Assembly: GCF_001647275.1 (NCBI RefSeq)
Contig: NZ_LRMM01000041.1
Span: 1-41,780 of the forward strand
Source of the DNA: Rufibacter ruber
GTDB taxonomy: Bacteria > Bacteroidota > Bacteroidia > Cytophagales > Hymenobacteraceae
Reading direction: 5' to 3'
Length of the DNA: 41,780 bases
Each line of letters starts with the position of its first letter. The stretch's first letter is position 1. A program made the position numbers and the translations under genes. Under the pieces are notes generated by a model. The model saw nothing but the letters and a program-made list of their open reading frames with translations, had not been told where the DNA came from and did no database searches. Below are positions 8,425 to 16,712 of the stretch, in pieces.

Positions 8425-9876
8425 TTATTGTTTAGCTACCCCTCCAAAGCAAAGGTATTTAATTTCCATGAAGTAGTCCATGCCATATTTAGAGCCTTCG
8501 CGCCCAAAACCGCTTTCCTTGATGCCCCCAAACGGGGCCAGCTCAGTAGAGATGAGCCCTTCATTGATGCCCACCATGCCGTATTCCAGGGCTTCGGCCA
8601 CGCGCCAGCACCGGTTCACATCGCGGCTGTAAAAATAGGAGGCCAGTCCGTACTCGGTGTCATTGGCCATCTGGATGGCTTCCTCCTCGGTTTTGAACCG
8701 GAAGATAGGCGCCACCGGCCCAAACACCTCTTCGCGCGCAATGAGCATAGCTGGGGTGGCATTGGCCAGAACGGTGGGCTGGAAGAACAGCCCCTCTATC
8801 TTTTCACCGCCGGTGGTGACGGTGGCCCCTTTTTGAACGGCATCCTGGATGTGCTCCTGCACCTTTTTCAGCGCCTTCTGGTGAATCAGCGGCCCCACCT
8901 GCACCTCTTTGTCTAGCACGTTCCCGGTTTTTAAGCCCCGCACCGCCTGCGTAAACTTCTCCACAAACGCCTCATACACGCCCTCCTGCACCAGAATGCG
9001 GTTCACGCAGACGCAGGTTTGCCCGTTGTGCCGGAACTTAGACACCAGCGCCCCCTGCACCGCCGCCTCCAGGTCAGCATCTTCAAAGACAATAAACGGG
9101 GCATTGCCGCCCAGCTCCAAAGACAGTTTCTTGAGCGAAGAGGCGCTCTGCTCCATCAGGATTTTGCCTACGGGGGTAGAGCCGGTGAACGACAGTTTCC
9201 GCACCTTCTTGTTCTCACACAGCTCCTTGCCCACCTCGCTGCTGTTAGCCGAGGTCACGGTGTTGTACACGCCTTTGGGGAAGCCCGCTTGCTCAGCCAG
9301 GTACGCAATGGCCAAACCGGTCAGGGGGGTTTCTGACGGCACCTTCACCACTACCGGGCTGCCGGCGGCCAGGGCCGGCCCCACCTTTCTGGTGATCATG
9401 GCCAGCGGGAAGTTCCAGGGCGTAATGGCGGCCACCACCCCAATAGATTGTTTGATCACCACCAGGCGGCGGTCTTTGGAGTGGGCCGGAATCACATCGC
9501 CGTAGGCGCGTTTGGCCTCTTCAGAGAACCACTCAATAAAGGAGGCCCCGTACTGTACCTCACCCAGGCTCTCAGTCATCACTTTGCCAGATTCAATGGT
9601 CATCAGGTAGGCCAGTTCCTCCTTGTGCTCTACCATCAAGTCATACCACCGCCGCAGCAGGGCAGCGCGTTCTTTGGCCGTCCGGTCCCGGTAGGCAGGC
9701 CAGGCGGCAGAAGCGGCATCAATGGCTTTTTGAACATCAGAGCGGTCCAGGTCTGGTACCGTGGCAATGACTTCGCCGGTGGCGGGATTGGTGACTTCAA
9801 AAGTTTTCCCGGAGGCGGCACCGGTCCAGATGCCGTTGATGTATGCCTGGTTTTTAAGCAGATTGGTTTCTTTCAT
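8425..9876 (-). CDS. gabD: NAD(P)-dependent succinate-semialdehyde dehydrogenase
   Basis: An aldehyde dehydrogenase of 483 residues. Conserved parts include TPWNFPLAMITRKVGPALAA (cofactor and catalytic Asn), the GSTPVGKIL dinucleotide loop, LELGGNAPFIVFEDADL with the catalytic Glu, and NGQTCVCVNR with the nucleophilic Cys near residue 287. The paired cysteines in GQTCVC are typical of the GabD/succinate-semialdehyde branch, which oxidises succinate semialdehyde to succinate in the GABA shunt. No GABA transaminase is next to it, so the exact substrate remains an inference. First gene of an operon with the small acetyltransferase. Confidence 0.88.
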   Translation of the reverse strand: MKETNLLKNQAYINGIWTGAASGKTFEVTNPATGEVIATVPDLDRSDVQKAIDAASAAWPAYRDRTAKERAALLRRWYDLMVEHKEELAYLMTIESGKVMTESLGEVQYGASFIEWFSEEAKRAYGDVIPAHSKDRRLVVIKQSIGVVAAITPWNFPLAMITRKVGPALAAGSPVVVKVPSETPLTGLAIAYLAEQAGFPKGVYNTVTSANSSEVGKELCENKKVRKLSFTGSTPVGKILMEQSASSLKKLSLELGGNAPFIVFEDADLEAAVQGALVSKFRHNGQTCVCVNRILVQEGVYEAFVEKFTQAVRGLKTGNVLDKEVQVGPLIHQKALKKVQEHIQDAVQKGATVTTGGEKIEGLFFQPTVLANATPAMLIAREEVFGPVAPIFRFKTEEEAIQMANDTEYGLASYFYSRDVNRCWRVAEALEYGMVGINEGLISTELAPFGGIKESGFGREGSKYGMDYFMEIKYLCFGGVAKQ

Positions 9877-9970
9877 AGGTAGGTTGTCATCAAAGTTCCA
9901 GCACTTGCTCCTTTAGGAACTGGAGCGGGTTGGGTCCTAATCTAAACGGTGACAGCTAAAGTAGCGTAAC

Positions 9971-10008
9971 GTTTTAGAGCTATTTTTTAAAAAACAGCCC
10001 CAAAACAG
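9971..10008. repeat. Dispersed palindrome, copy 6 (partial)
   Basis: GTTTTAGAGCTATTTTTTAA pairs imperfectly with AAAACAGCCCCAAAACAG. The 3' arm is canonical and the 5' arm decayed. It lies between divergent gabD and the catalase locus. Confidence 0.6.
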
Positions 10009-10140
10009 TATTACTGGTATAACTCTGAACGTTGAACCGCACCACTTCCCCTCAATTTCCCTTCCCTGCTTTTGCGTTCTACCGTTGTTTCCCCTATCTT
10101 ACCCTAGAAGGTCAGTCTATCAGAATACATTATAGACAAA

Positions 10141-10293
10141 ATGAATAACTATATAATCATTATTGATTTGATTGATAGTAACAAACCCCAGACCTTTGAG
10201 TATAAGAAAGAGCAGCTGGGGCAGCAACGCCCCCCATTCGTCTTTGCCAGAGCCCCCTTTCAGGACACGGCCTTTGGTTTTGCAAATGCTTAA
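10141..10293 (+). CDS. Possible small protein of 50 residues
   Basis: An uninterrupted ATG-to-TAA frame encoding MNNYIIIIDLIDSNKPQTFE followed by a Lys/Gln/Pro-rich part ending in FGFANA. It lies in the 465-base gap between gabD and the catalase gene, on the catalase strand and 48 bases before it. The strongly hydrophobic NYIIIIDLID start and the charged YKKEQLGQQ stretch look protein-like, but no family was recognised. It could be a leader peptide or a chance frame. Confidence 0.4.
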   Translation: MNNYIIIIDLIDSNKPQTFEYKKEQLGQQRPPFVFARAPFQDTAFGFANA

Positions 10294-10341
10294 GTCGCGT
10301 ACGTAAATACACTTTCATTCATCCTCAAACACATCTATTGT

Positions 10342-11957
10342 ATGGTGAACGACAAAAACCAACCTAACAACGGCCAGTCGCAGAACGGCAACGGCGAGGG
10401 AAACAATACCCTTACCACCCGCCAGGGCCACCCGGTAACCGACAACCAGAACATCAGGACCCTGGGGAACCGGGGCCCGGCCACGCTGGAAAACTATTCC
10501 TTCATTGAGAAGATCTCTCATTTTGACCGTGAGCGGATTCCTGAGCGCGTGGTGCACGCCCGCGGGGCCGGGGCACATGGGGTGTTTGAAGCCTACGGGA
10601 AAGTTGGGGATGAGCCTATTGCCAAGTACACCCGCGCCAAACTGTTCCAGGAGAAAGGAAAGCAGACGCCTGTGTTTGTGCGCTTCTCAACAGTTGGCCA
10701 CGGCGGTCACTCCCCTGAAACCCTGCGAGACCCGCGCGGTTTGCGGTGAAATTCTACACCGAAGACGGTAACTGGGACCTGGTAGGGAACAACCTGAAGA
10801 TCTTCTTCATCAGAGACGCCATGAAGTTCCCGGACCTGATCCACTCGCAGAAGCCAGACCCGGTGACCAACATCCAGAGCGGCGAGCGTATCTTTGACTT
10901 CATTGCCAACACGCCAGAGGCCACGCATATGGCCACATTCCTGTTTTCGCCGTGGGGCATTCCGGCCAACTACCGCCAGATGCAGGGTTCAGGCGTGAAC
11001 ACCTATAAATGGTACAACAAAGACGGGGAGTCTGTGCTGGTGAAATACCACTGGGAACCGTTACAGGGTATCAAAAACCTGACCCAGGCAGAGGCTGAGG
11101 CCATTCAGGGCAAAAACTTCAACCACGCCACCCAAGATCTGTTTGAAGCCATCAAGGAAGGAAACTATCCGGAATGGGAACTGTGCGTGCAGATCATGAG
11201 CGATGATGATCACCCTGAACTGGACTTTGACCCGCTGGATGACACCAAACTGTGGCCGGTAGATCAGTTTCCGTTCCTGCCGGTGGGCAAGATGACCCTG
11301 AACCGCAACCCGGTTGACTACTTCAATGAAGTAGAGCAGTCTGCCTTTGGAACCGGCGTTTTAGTTGACGGGCTGGCGTTCTCAGATGACAAAATGCTGC
11401 AGGGCCGTACCTTCTCCTACTCAGACACCCAGCGCTACCGCGTGGGCCCCAACTATCTGCAGTTGCCCATCAACGCGCCTAAAACGCACGTGGCCACCAA
11501 CCAGAGAGGCGGCCAGATGTCGTTTCACACCGACTTCGCCGAAGGCCAAAACCCGCACATCAACTATGAGCCCACTTTCCTGGGCGGTTTGAAAGAGGCC
11601 ACGCCCGCAGGCAAAGACTACGCCCCCCGCTACGAAGCCGCCAATCTGGTGCACCAGAAGATTGACCGCACCAATGACTTCAAGCAGGCCGGTGAAACCT
11701 ACCGCAACTTTGAAGACTGGGAGCGGGATGACCTCATCAACAACCTGGTCAACACCCTGGCTACCGCTGATAAGCGTATTCAGGAGAAGATGATTGAGCA
11801 CTTCACCCTAGCCGATGAGGACTACGGCCGCCGGGTTAGAGAAGGGTTGGCCAAGACCTCCAAGTCTATGGAGGACAAAGGCCCTAGCGGCGCCACCTCC
11901 CCTAAAGAAGGAGTGGAAGACGCCAAAAATAATTCCCACTCTGCGAAACCCTATTAA
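10342..11957 (+). pseudogene. katA: Heme catalase gene broken by a 1-base deletion
   Basis: A monofunctional heme catalase of about 538 residues when read across the break. The first part (10342-10749) has the distal His in [12 protein letters not shown] (His72) and [21 protein letters not shown]; the second (from 10746) continues [15 protein letters not shown] and holds the heme-ligand tyrosine segment [15 protein letters not shown]. At 10740 the DNA reads CGC GGT TTG CGG TGA; one extra T gives CGC GGT TTT GCG GTG, encoding the family consensus RGFAV. So a single T is missing from a T run. The break could be a true mutation or a sequencing error. The upstream stop and a GTG codon overlap as GTGA, so reinitiation is conceivable, but the two pieces would not rebuild a normal enzyme. 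Confidence 0.9.
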
Positions 11958-11975
11958 TTTCTATTGGTTCCCTTC

Positions 11976-12008
11976 AAAAGCCACTCCTCCCGGGGTGGCT
12001 TTTTTTGT
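11976..12008 (+). terminator. Intrinsic terminator of the catalase gene
   Basis: AAAAGCCAC and GTGGCTTTT pair around a C/G-rich loop, followed by seven T, 18 bases after the catalase stop codon. Confidence 0.85.
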
Positions 12009-12053
12009 GAGATAAAGCTGTAAAAAAGAAGCCTCCTTTACATATAATCAAAC

Positions 12054-12097
12054 TTCTGTTTTGGAGCTGTTTTTCTAAAAACAGCTCCAAAACAGAA
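12054..12097. repeat. Dispersed palindrome, copy 7 (20-bp perfect stem)
   Basis: 12054-12073 pairs with 12078-12097 without mismatch around loop TCTA. The variable stem block is GGAGCTG/CAGCTCC. It marks the outer left border of the long inverted repeat, as copy 9 marks the right border. Confidence 0.9.
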
Positions 12098-12952
12098 ACT
12101 GGCGCAGACGTTTGCAGGTCCTCTAGGTGCAACGAGGTCTTTGGAGCAGGCGGTAAAGTAGTAGCCTGTGTCATAGTCAGGCATGCGTAATGGAGCCCAC
12201 CCCAGCCCCTCCAGGGAGGGGAGTGATCTGGCCTGCGCGGAACAGCAGGTGTCAACATCCCCCTTCGCCCCCTTCAAAGGGGGAGTATCGGAGTGAGTCC
12301 TGAGTCTTGAGTCCTGAGTCCTTTCTTTTCGCCCTAGGCACTTTAGTACGAATGAAGCAGCTACGCCTGGTCTCGCCGCCGCGCCGCGAGGGCAGCCAGA
12401 GACCGCCCATCATCAGTAGGCACGAGTCTGGAGACTCACGCCAGCGCGTGAGTATAGAAGGCACGGAAGTATCTTCCGCGCCATAGAGAGGCAGAAGAGA
12501 GAGCTATAGAAGGGCAGAGGTAATGTGAAGCTGCCGCCTCATGGAAGCTGGAAGCTTCCGCTATCATAGGTCCAAGTTGGAAACTTGAACCAGAGAAAGC
12601 GGCAAACAAGCAGCAATAAGCAAACAAGCAGCAATGAAGAATCAACACTTCTGCTCTGACTGATGTGCGCAGCACGGGCTCGTCTCAGGCTAGCGGAACT
12701 ACAGCACTTACATGCAAGCAATCTACATCAAGAAAAGCAATAGAAGGAGAGGAACCTAAACCAGTCCTGGCGGTGAGCGCCTCTGTTAATACGGTGCCGC
12801 TTTAGCGGCAAGGCCGGAGGGCCTAGTTTTAACAGCAGTGCTCACCCCCAGGACGGGGCCCCGCGGCCGTGAGCGCTTACCAGAGGCAATGAAACAGCAA
12901 TGGGATTTCGCTCCGGAGCAAACGCCAAAGCCTGGGGAAACAGCAGACTACG
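12098..12952. repeat. Left arm of a long non-coding inverted repeat
   Basis: Reads the same, with roughly 85-90% identity by eye, as the reverse complement of 15800-16712. Shared landmarks from outside in are: TGGCGCAGACGTTTGC; CCCCTCC/GGGAGGGG; a CCCCCTT..AAGGGGG hairpin; heptads TGAGTCC (12294-12321); TTTCGCCCTAGGCACTTTAG; GGTCTCGCCGCCGCGCCGC; ACTCACGCcagcGCGTGAGT; GGAAGtatCTTCC; GGAAGCTggaAGCTTCC; CAAGTTggaAACTTG; a 91-nt T-shaped fold; and GGATTTCGCTCCGGAGCAAA. No credible coding frame is present. It is either a non-autonomous repeat or a large structured RNA. Two genes lie between the arms. The remaining stretch 12953-13200 has degenerate copies of AACAGCARACYACG and no gene. Confidence 0.85.
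12764..12854. other. 91-nt T-shaped fold, left copy
   Basis: Outer stem GTCCTGG/CCAGGAC, then a C:C mismatch, GGTGAGC/GCTCACC, a 4x4 internal loop, and CTGTTAA/TTAACAG. Inside are two hairpins: TGCCGC-ttta-GCGGCA and AGGCC-ggag-GGCCT. The right copy at 15896-15986 is inverted, has the same length, and differs in the first hairpin's loop and at the single unpaired position of the outer stem. This argues that the fold itself is maintained. It could act as RNA or as extruded DNA, such as a recombinase or transposase site. Confidence 0.8.
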
Positions 12953-13200
12953 GCAGCAGCCCAGCCAAGGGAACAGCAGACCACGTATTCCTAAAATAAC
13001 GGCACTGCAGCAAGCGGCAAAGGCAAGGGAAACAGCAAACCACGCATTCCTACACCTGCTGCAACAACAATAAAACAGAAAAGCTTTAGAAGCCCTGCTT
13101 TCCACCGCACGGCCAAGGCAACAGAGCAAGTTTCCTCCAAGAAAGAAGCTCCTAAAAATGAAGCAAAATCGTTTCCTTTGTACAAGAAACAGCTCCACCC

Positions 13201-14136
13201 ATGCAAAAACAGGACCTCACCGCAACCCACCGCAGAATAAAACCCTACATCCACCGCACCCCGGTACTGACCTCCCGGCTTCTCAATGAGATTGCCGGGG
13301 CAGAACTGTATTTTAAATGTGAGAATTTCCAGCGCATGGGGGCCTTCAAAATGCGGGGAGCCGTAAACGCGGTCCTGCAGCTGTCTGAGGAGCAGAAATC
13401 CCGGGGCGTGGTGACCCATTCCTCAGGGAACTTTGCGCAGGCACTGGCCCTGGCCGCGCAAAGCATTGGCGTGAAAGCTTACATTGTCATGCCTCAGAAT
13501 GCACCGCAGGTGAAAAAAGACGCCGTGCGTAGCTACGGGGGAGAGATTATTGAATGCGCCTCTACCCCCATTGCCCGGGAAGAGCGGGCGGCGCAGGTGG
13601 AACAGGAAAAAGGGGCTTACTTCCTTCATCCGTCAAACGACCGCGAGGTGATTCTGGGGCAGGGAACGGCGGCGCTGGAACTGCTGGAGGAGCAGCCAGA
13701 CCTCGCCTACCTCTTCTCTCCCGTGGGCGGCGGCGGACTCATTGCCGGCACAGCCCTGGCGGCCCATTATTTTGGGAAGGACTGCCAGGTCATTGGGGGT
13801 GAACCCTTCGGCGCTGATGATGCATACCGCTCGCTCCTCAGTGGCCAGCTTGAAACGAACGATACCACTCACACCATAGCTGATGGCCTGCGCACCCAGT
13901 TGGGGGATATTAACTTTCCCGTGATCAAAGAACATGTCACCAGAATCATTCGGGTAGAGGAAGCCGAAATCACCGCTGCCATGCGCCTGCTCTGGGAACG
14001 TCTGAAGGTGATTATTGAACCTTCCAGCGCCGTGGCGTTGGCGGCCCTGCTGCGGGAGAAAGATGAGTTCAAGGGCCAGAAGATAGGCGTGCTGCTCTCC
14101 GGCGGAAATGTAGACCTGAAGAATCTTCCGTTTTGA
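13201..14136 (+). CDS. PLP-dependent threonine/serine dehydratase-like ammonia-lyase
   Basis: A fold-type II PLP enzyme of 311 residues related to serine racemase, threonine dehydratase and threo-3-hydroxyaspartate ammonia-lyase. It has the Schiff-base Lys50 in QRMGAFKMRGA, the substrate loop SSGNFAQALA (most relatives have SSGNHAQ, so His is replaced by Phe), the phosphate cradle PVGGGGLIAGT and the C-terminal LSGGNVDL. There is no ACT regulatory domain, which fits the catabolic or racemase group rather than biosynthetic IlvA. The His-to-Phe change may alter substrate choice. It lies inside the long inverted repeat with an alcohol dehydrogenase gene on the same strand, 300 bases downstream. 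Confidence 0.88.
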   Translation: MQKQDLTATHRRIKPYIHRTPVLTSRLLNEIAGAELYFKCENFQRMGAFKMRGAVNAVLQLSEEQKSRGVVTHSSGNFAQALALAAQSIGVKAYIVMPQNAPQVKKDAVRSYGGEIIECASTPIAREERAAQVEQEKGAYFLHPSNDREVILGQGTAALELLEEQPDLAYLFSPVGGGGLIAGTALAAHYFGKDCQVIGGEPFGADDAYRSLLSGQLETNDTTHTIADGLRTQLGDINFPVIKEHVTRIIRVEEAEITAAMRLLWERLKVIIEPSSAVALAALLREKDEFKGQKIGVLLSGGNVDLKNLPF

Positions 14137-14436
14137 GCCTGATTTCAAAAAAACACTTTTCAGCGCCCGTTTCACTTTTGAGTTTGCGGGCCATACTTAC
14201 CAGCGGGCGGTTCTGGCAAAGAATTTTGGAGCAGAACAGCAGCGCCATGGCGACACAAATAGCAACCACAGGTTCTTCGTCAATTGATTCTGAGTGAAAA
14301 AGACAGCTAACCCCATGCTCAACACAAGACCCCACCCCACTTCACCCACCGCTGTATTTAAACCATTTTTTGCCCTTTAGGAAGGCATCTTTCGTACTAC
14401 TGAATTCAACCTTGATCTAATCTAAAACACAAAACT
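14137..14436. other. Intergenic spacer without recognised content
   Basis: Three hundred bases between the lyase and the alcohol dehydrogenase. No gene, strong hairpin or dispersed palindrome was seen. The last 60 bases before the ATG at 14437 are AT-richer and probably hold the promoter, but no clear TAnnTTTG box is visible. Confidence 0.5.
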
Positions 14437-15495
14437 ATGATAGAAACCAAAGGATACGCCGCTTATGACCCAAACCAGCCGCTGGCTCCCTTTAATTTCA
14501 ACCGCCGCGAAGTAGGGCCGCATGACGTTCTCATTGAGATCCTGTTCTGTGGCGTGTGCCACTCAGACCTGCACACGGCCAAGGCCGAATGGGGCGGTAC
14601 CCAATATCCGGTAGTACCTGGCCACGAGATTGTAGGCCGCATCACCAAAGTGGGGGACCACGTGCAGAAATTCAAAGTGGGCGACCTGGCCGGGGTAGGC
14701 TGCATGGTAGACTCCTGCCAGACCTGCCCCAGCTGCCATGAGGGGCTGGAGCAGTACTGCGAGCAAGGCTTCACCGGCACCTACAACAGCCCAGAGAAAG
14801 GCATGGACACCCCCACCTACGGCGGTTACTCCAACCAGGTGGTGGTTACTGAGAACTTCGTCCTTAAGATAAGGGAAGACCAGGACCTTGCCCGGGTAGC
14901 CCCGCTCCTTTGCGCCGGCATCACCACGTATTCGCCGCTGCGACACTGGAATGTGAGCCAGGGCCACAAAGTAGCCGTGGTAGGCCTGGGCGGACTAGGC
15001 CATATGGCCGTGAAACTGGCGGCCTCTATGGGGGCTGAAGTGACCGTACTCAGCACCTCGCCCGGGAAAGAAGCCGATGCCCAATCTCTGGGAGCCCACA
15101 AATTTGTGGTTACCAAAGACCCGGAGGCTCTGAAGCAGGTGCGCGGCTACTTTGACTTCATCATCAACACCGTCTCAGCTAAAGTGAGCCTGGACATGTA
15201 TGCCAGCCTGTTGCGAAGAGACGGCACCATGATCCTGTTAGGTGTTCCGCCTGAGGCCCCGGAACTGCATGCCGGCACCTTGATCTTCGGGCGGAGAAGC
15301 ATTGCCGGCTCCCTCATTGGCGGCATAGCCGAGACCCAGGAGATGTTGGATTACTGCGCCGAACACGGCATTCTGTCTGATGTAGAAGTCATTGACATGC
15401 ACCAGATCAACACCGCCTATGACCGCATGCTGGCCGGCGATGTGAAATACCGGTTTGTCATTGACATGGCTACCTTGGAGCATGTGAATGCTTAA
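14437..15495 (+). CDS. Zinc-dependent NAD(P) alcohol dehydrogenase (CAD-like)
   Basis: A medium-chain dehydrogenase of 352 residues, close to the cinnamyl-alcohol/YahK type that reduces aldehydes to alcohols. Catalytic zinc ligands are Cys41 (CGVCHSD) and His63 (PGHE). The structural zinc lobe has Cys94, Cys97, Cys100 and Cys108. The Rossmann motif VGLGGLGHMAVKLA follows near residue 180. The enzyme is likely NADPH-dependent by family habit, but this was not read directly. It is bounded by a strong terminator and sits between the long inverted arms with the PLP lyase. Broad aldehyde specificity is usual in this family. Confidence 0.92.
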   Translation: MIETKGYAAYDPNQPLAPFNFNRREVGPHDVLIEILFCGVCHSDLHTAKAEWGGTQYPVVPGHEIVGRITKVGDHVQKFKVGDLAGVGCMVDSCQTCPSCHEGLEQYCEQGFTGTYNSPEKGMDTPTYGGYSNQVVVTENFVLKIREDQDLARVAPLLCAGITTYSPLRHWNVSQGHKVAVVGLGGLGHMAVKLAASMGAEVTVLSTSPGKEADAQSLGAHKFVVTKDPEALKQVRGYFDFIINTVSAKVSLDMYASLLRRDGTMILLGVPPEAPELHAGTLIFGRRSIAGSLIGGIAETQEMLDYCAEHGILSDVEVIDMHQINTAYDRMLAGDVKYRFVIDMATLEHVNA

Positions 15496-15514
15496 TTGAT
15501 CAATTCATTTTTTA

Positions 15515-15556
15515 CAGCAGCGCCTGCTTCATAAAGAAGCAGGCGCTGCTGTTTTT
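15515..15556 (+). terminator. Strong intrinsic terminator of the alcohol dehydrogenase
   Basis: A 16-bp perfect stem, CAGCAGCGCCTGCTTC at 15515-15530 with its complement at 15536-15551, a 5-base loop, then TTTTT. The T tract is also the start of the dispersed palindrome that follows. Confidence 0.93.
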
Positions 15557-15588
15557 GGCCTGTTTTTCAGAAACTAAGCCAAAAACAG
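15549..15588. repeat. Dispersed palindrome, copy 8
   Basis: CTGTTTTTGGCCTGTTTTT, loop CAG, then AAACTAAGCCAAAAACAG. The outer stem is intact and the inner one changed. Its first bases are shared with the terminator's 3' arm and T tract, so the two elements are fused. Confidence 0.85.
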
Positions 15589-15799
15589 GTTAGATTTTTG
15601 GGCATAGTAGCGGAGGTTTTCTAATGGTTGAGCGAGAAGTTTGAATCTGCCGCCGCCGCAGGGGCCATGTGTAGGCTGAAGTTCCCATGGCTTGGTTGAG
15701 GCTGTCATGGCTGTTGCAGAAAGGTGTAGTCTGCTGTTTGCCTTGGCTGAGCTTTTTGATGCTGGGTTTAGTGACTAATTGCTGCTGTTGTGGCAATGC

Positions 15800-16712
15800 G
15801 TAGTCTGCTGCTCCCCTGGCTCTCCCGTTTGCTCCGGAGCGAAATCCCATTGCTGTTGCATTGCCTCCGGTAAGCGCTCACGGCCGCGGGGCCCCGTCCT
15901 GGCGGTGAGCACTGCTGTTAAAACTAGGCCCTCCGGCCTTGCCGCTGGTGCGGCACCGTATTAACAGAGGCGCTCACCCCCAGGACTGGTTTAGGTTCCT
16001 CTCCTGCTACTTCCTTACTTGCTCATTCTGCCTCTGCAGATAACCGCTGCTGTTCCGCTAGCCTGAGGCGAGCCCGTGCTGCGCACATCAGCCAGGGGCA
16101 GAAGTGCTAATTAACCCAGGTGCCACTAGCAGAAGTGTTGATTGTTCATTGTTGTTTGTTTGCTTACTTATTGCTGCTTGCCTGCCGCTTTCTCTGGTTC
16201 AAGTTTCCAACTTGGACCTATAATGGCGGAAGCTTTCAGCTTCCATGAGGCGGCAGCCTCACATTACTTCTGCCCTCTATGGCTTCGCTATGGCGCGGAA
16301 GTTACTTCCGTGCCTTCTAACGCTACCTGATACTCCCGCGCTGGCGTGAGTCTCCAGACGCGTGCCTACTGATGATGGGTGTTCTCAGCCTGCCCTAGCG
16401 GCGCGGCGGCGAGACCAGGCATAGCTTTTTCATTAGTACTAAAGTGCCTAGGGCGAAAAGAAAGGACTCAGAACTCAGGACTCAGGACTCACTTCAATAC
16501 TCCCCCTTTGAATGGGGCGAAGGGGGATGTTGACACCTGCCGGTCCACGCAGGTTAGATCACTCCCCTCCCGGGAGGGGTTGGGGTGGGTCTCACGCATG
16601 GTAAGTTATTTCCCCAACCGAAGCCAAATCTCATGCTTGACTCAGGACTCAAGACTCAGGACAACCTCTAAACCTCCGGAGCGTCCAGAGACCAGCAAAC
16701 GTCTGCGCCAAC
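15800..16712. repeat. Right arm of the long non-coding inverted repeat
   Basis: Inverted partner of 12098-12952, with the same landmarks in reverse order. It ends at GCAAACGTCTGCGCCA next to palindrome copy 9. Slightly longer than the left arm because of small insertions and an extra set of heptads (GACTCAGGACTCAAGACTCA, 16639-16658) besides those at 16463-16491. Hairpins keep their stems while loops differ (GGAAGTaACTTCC versus GGAAGtatCTTCC; loop gaa versus gga in the GGAAGCT hairpin). No coding frame is credible. The stretch 15589-15799 has two more degenerate AGTCTGCTGTT motifs and no gene. Confidence 0.85.
15896..15986. other. 91-nt T-shaped fold, right copy
   Basis: Same fold as 12764-12854, read from the other strand. 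The TGCCGC/GCGGCA hairpin has loop TGGT on this strand (ACCA in the left copy's orientation, versus TTTA there); the remaining paired positions match. The single mismatch in the outer stem sits on the same plus-strand side in both copies (GTCCTGGCGGTGAGC at the 5' side), although everything else is inverted. Confidence 0.8.

Noticed and set aside
12436-12675. Similar peptides encoded in both long arms (FSGSSFQLGP..FHEAAASHY on 12675-12436 and 16142-16330)
   Set aside because: Differences between the two copies are mostly amino-acid changing and fall outside hairpin stems; the shared peptide is explained by the shared hairpins, not by coding selection.
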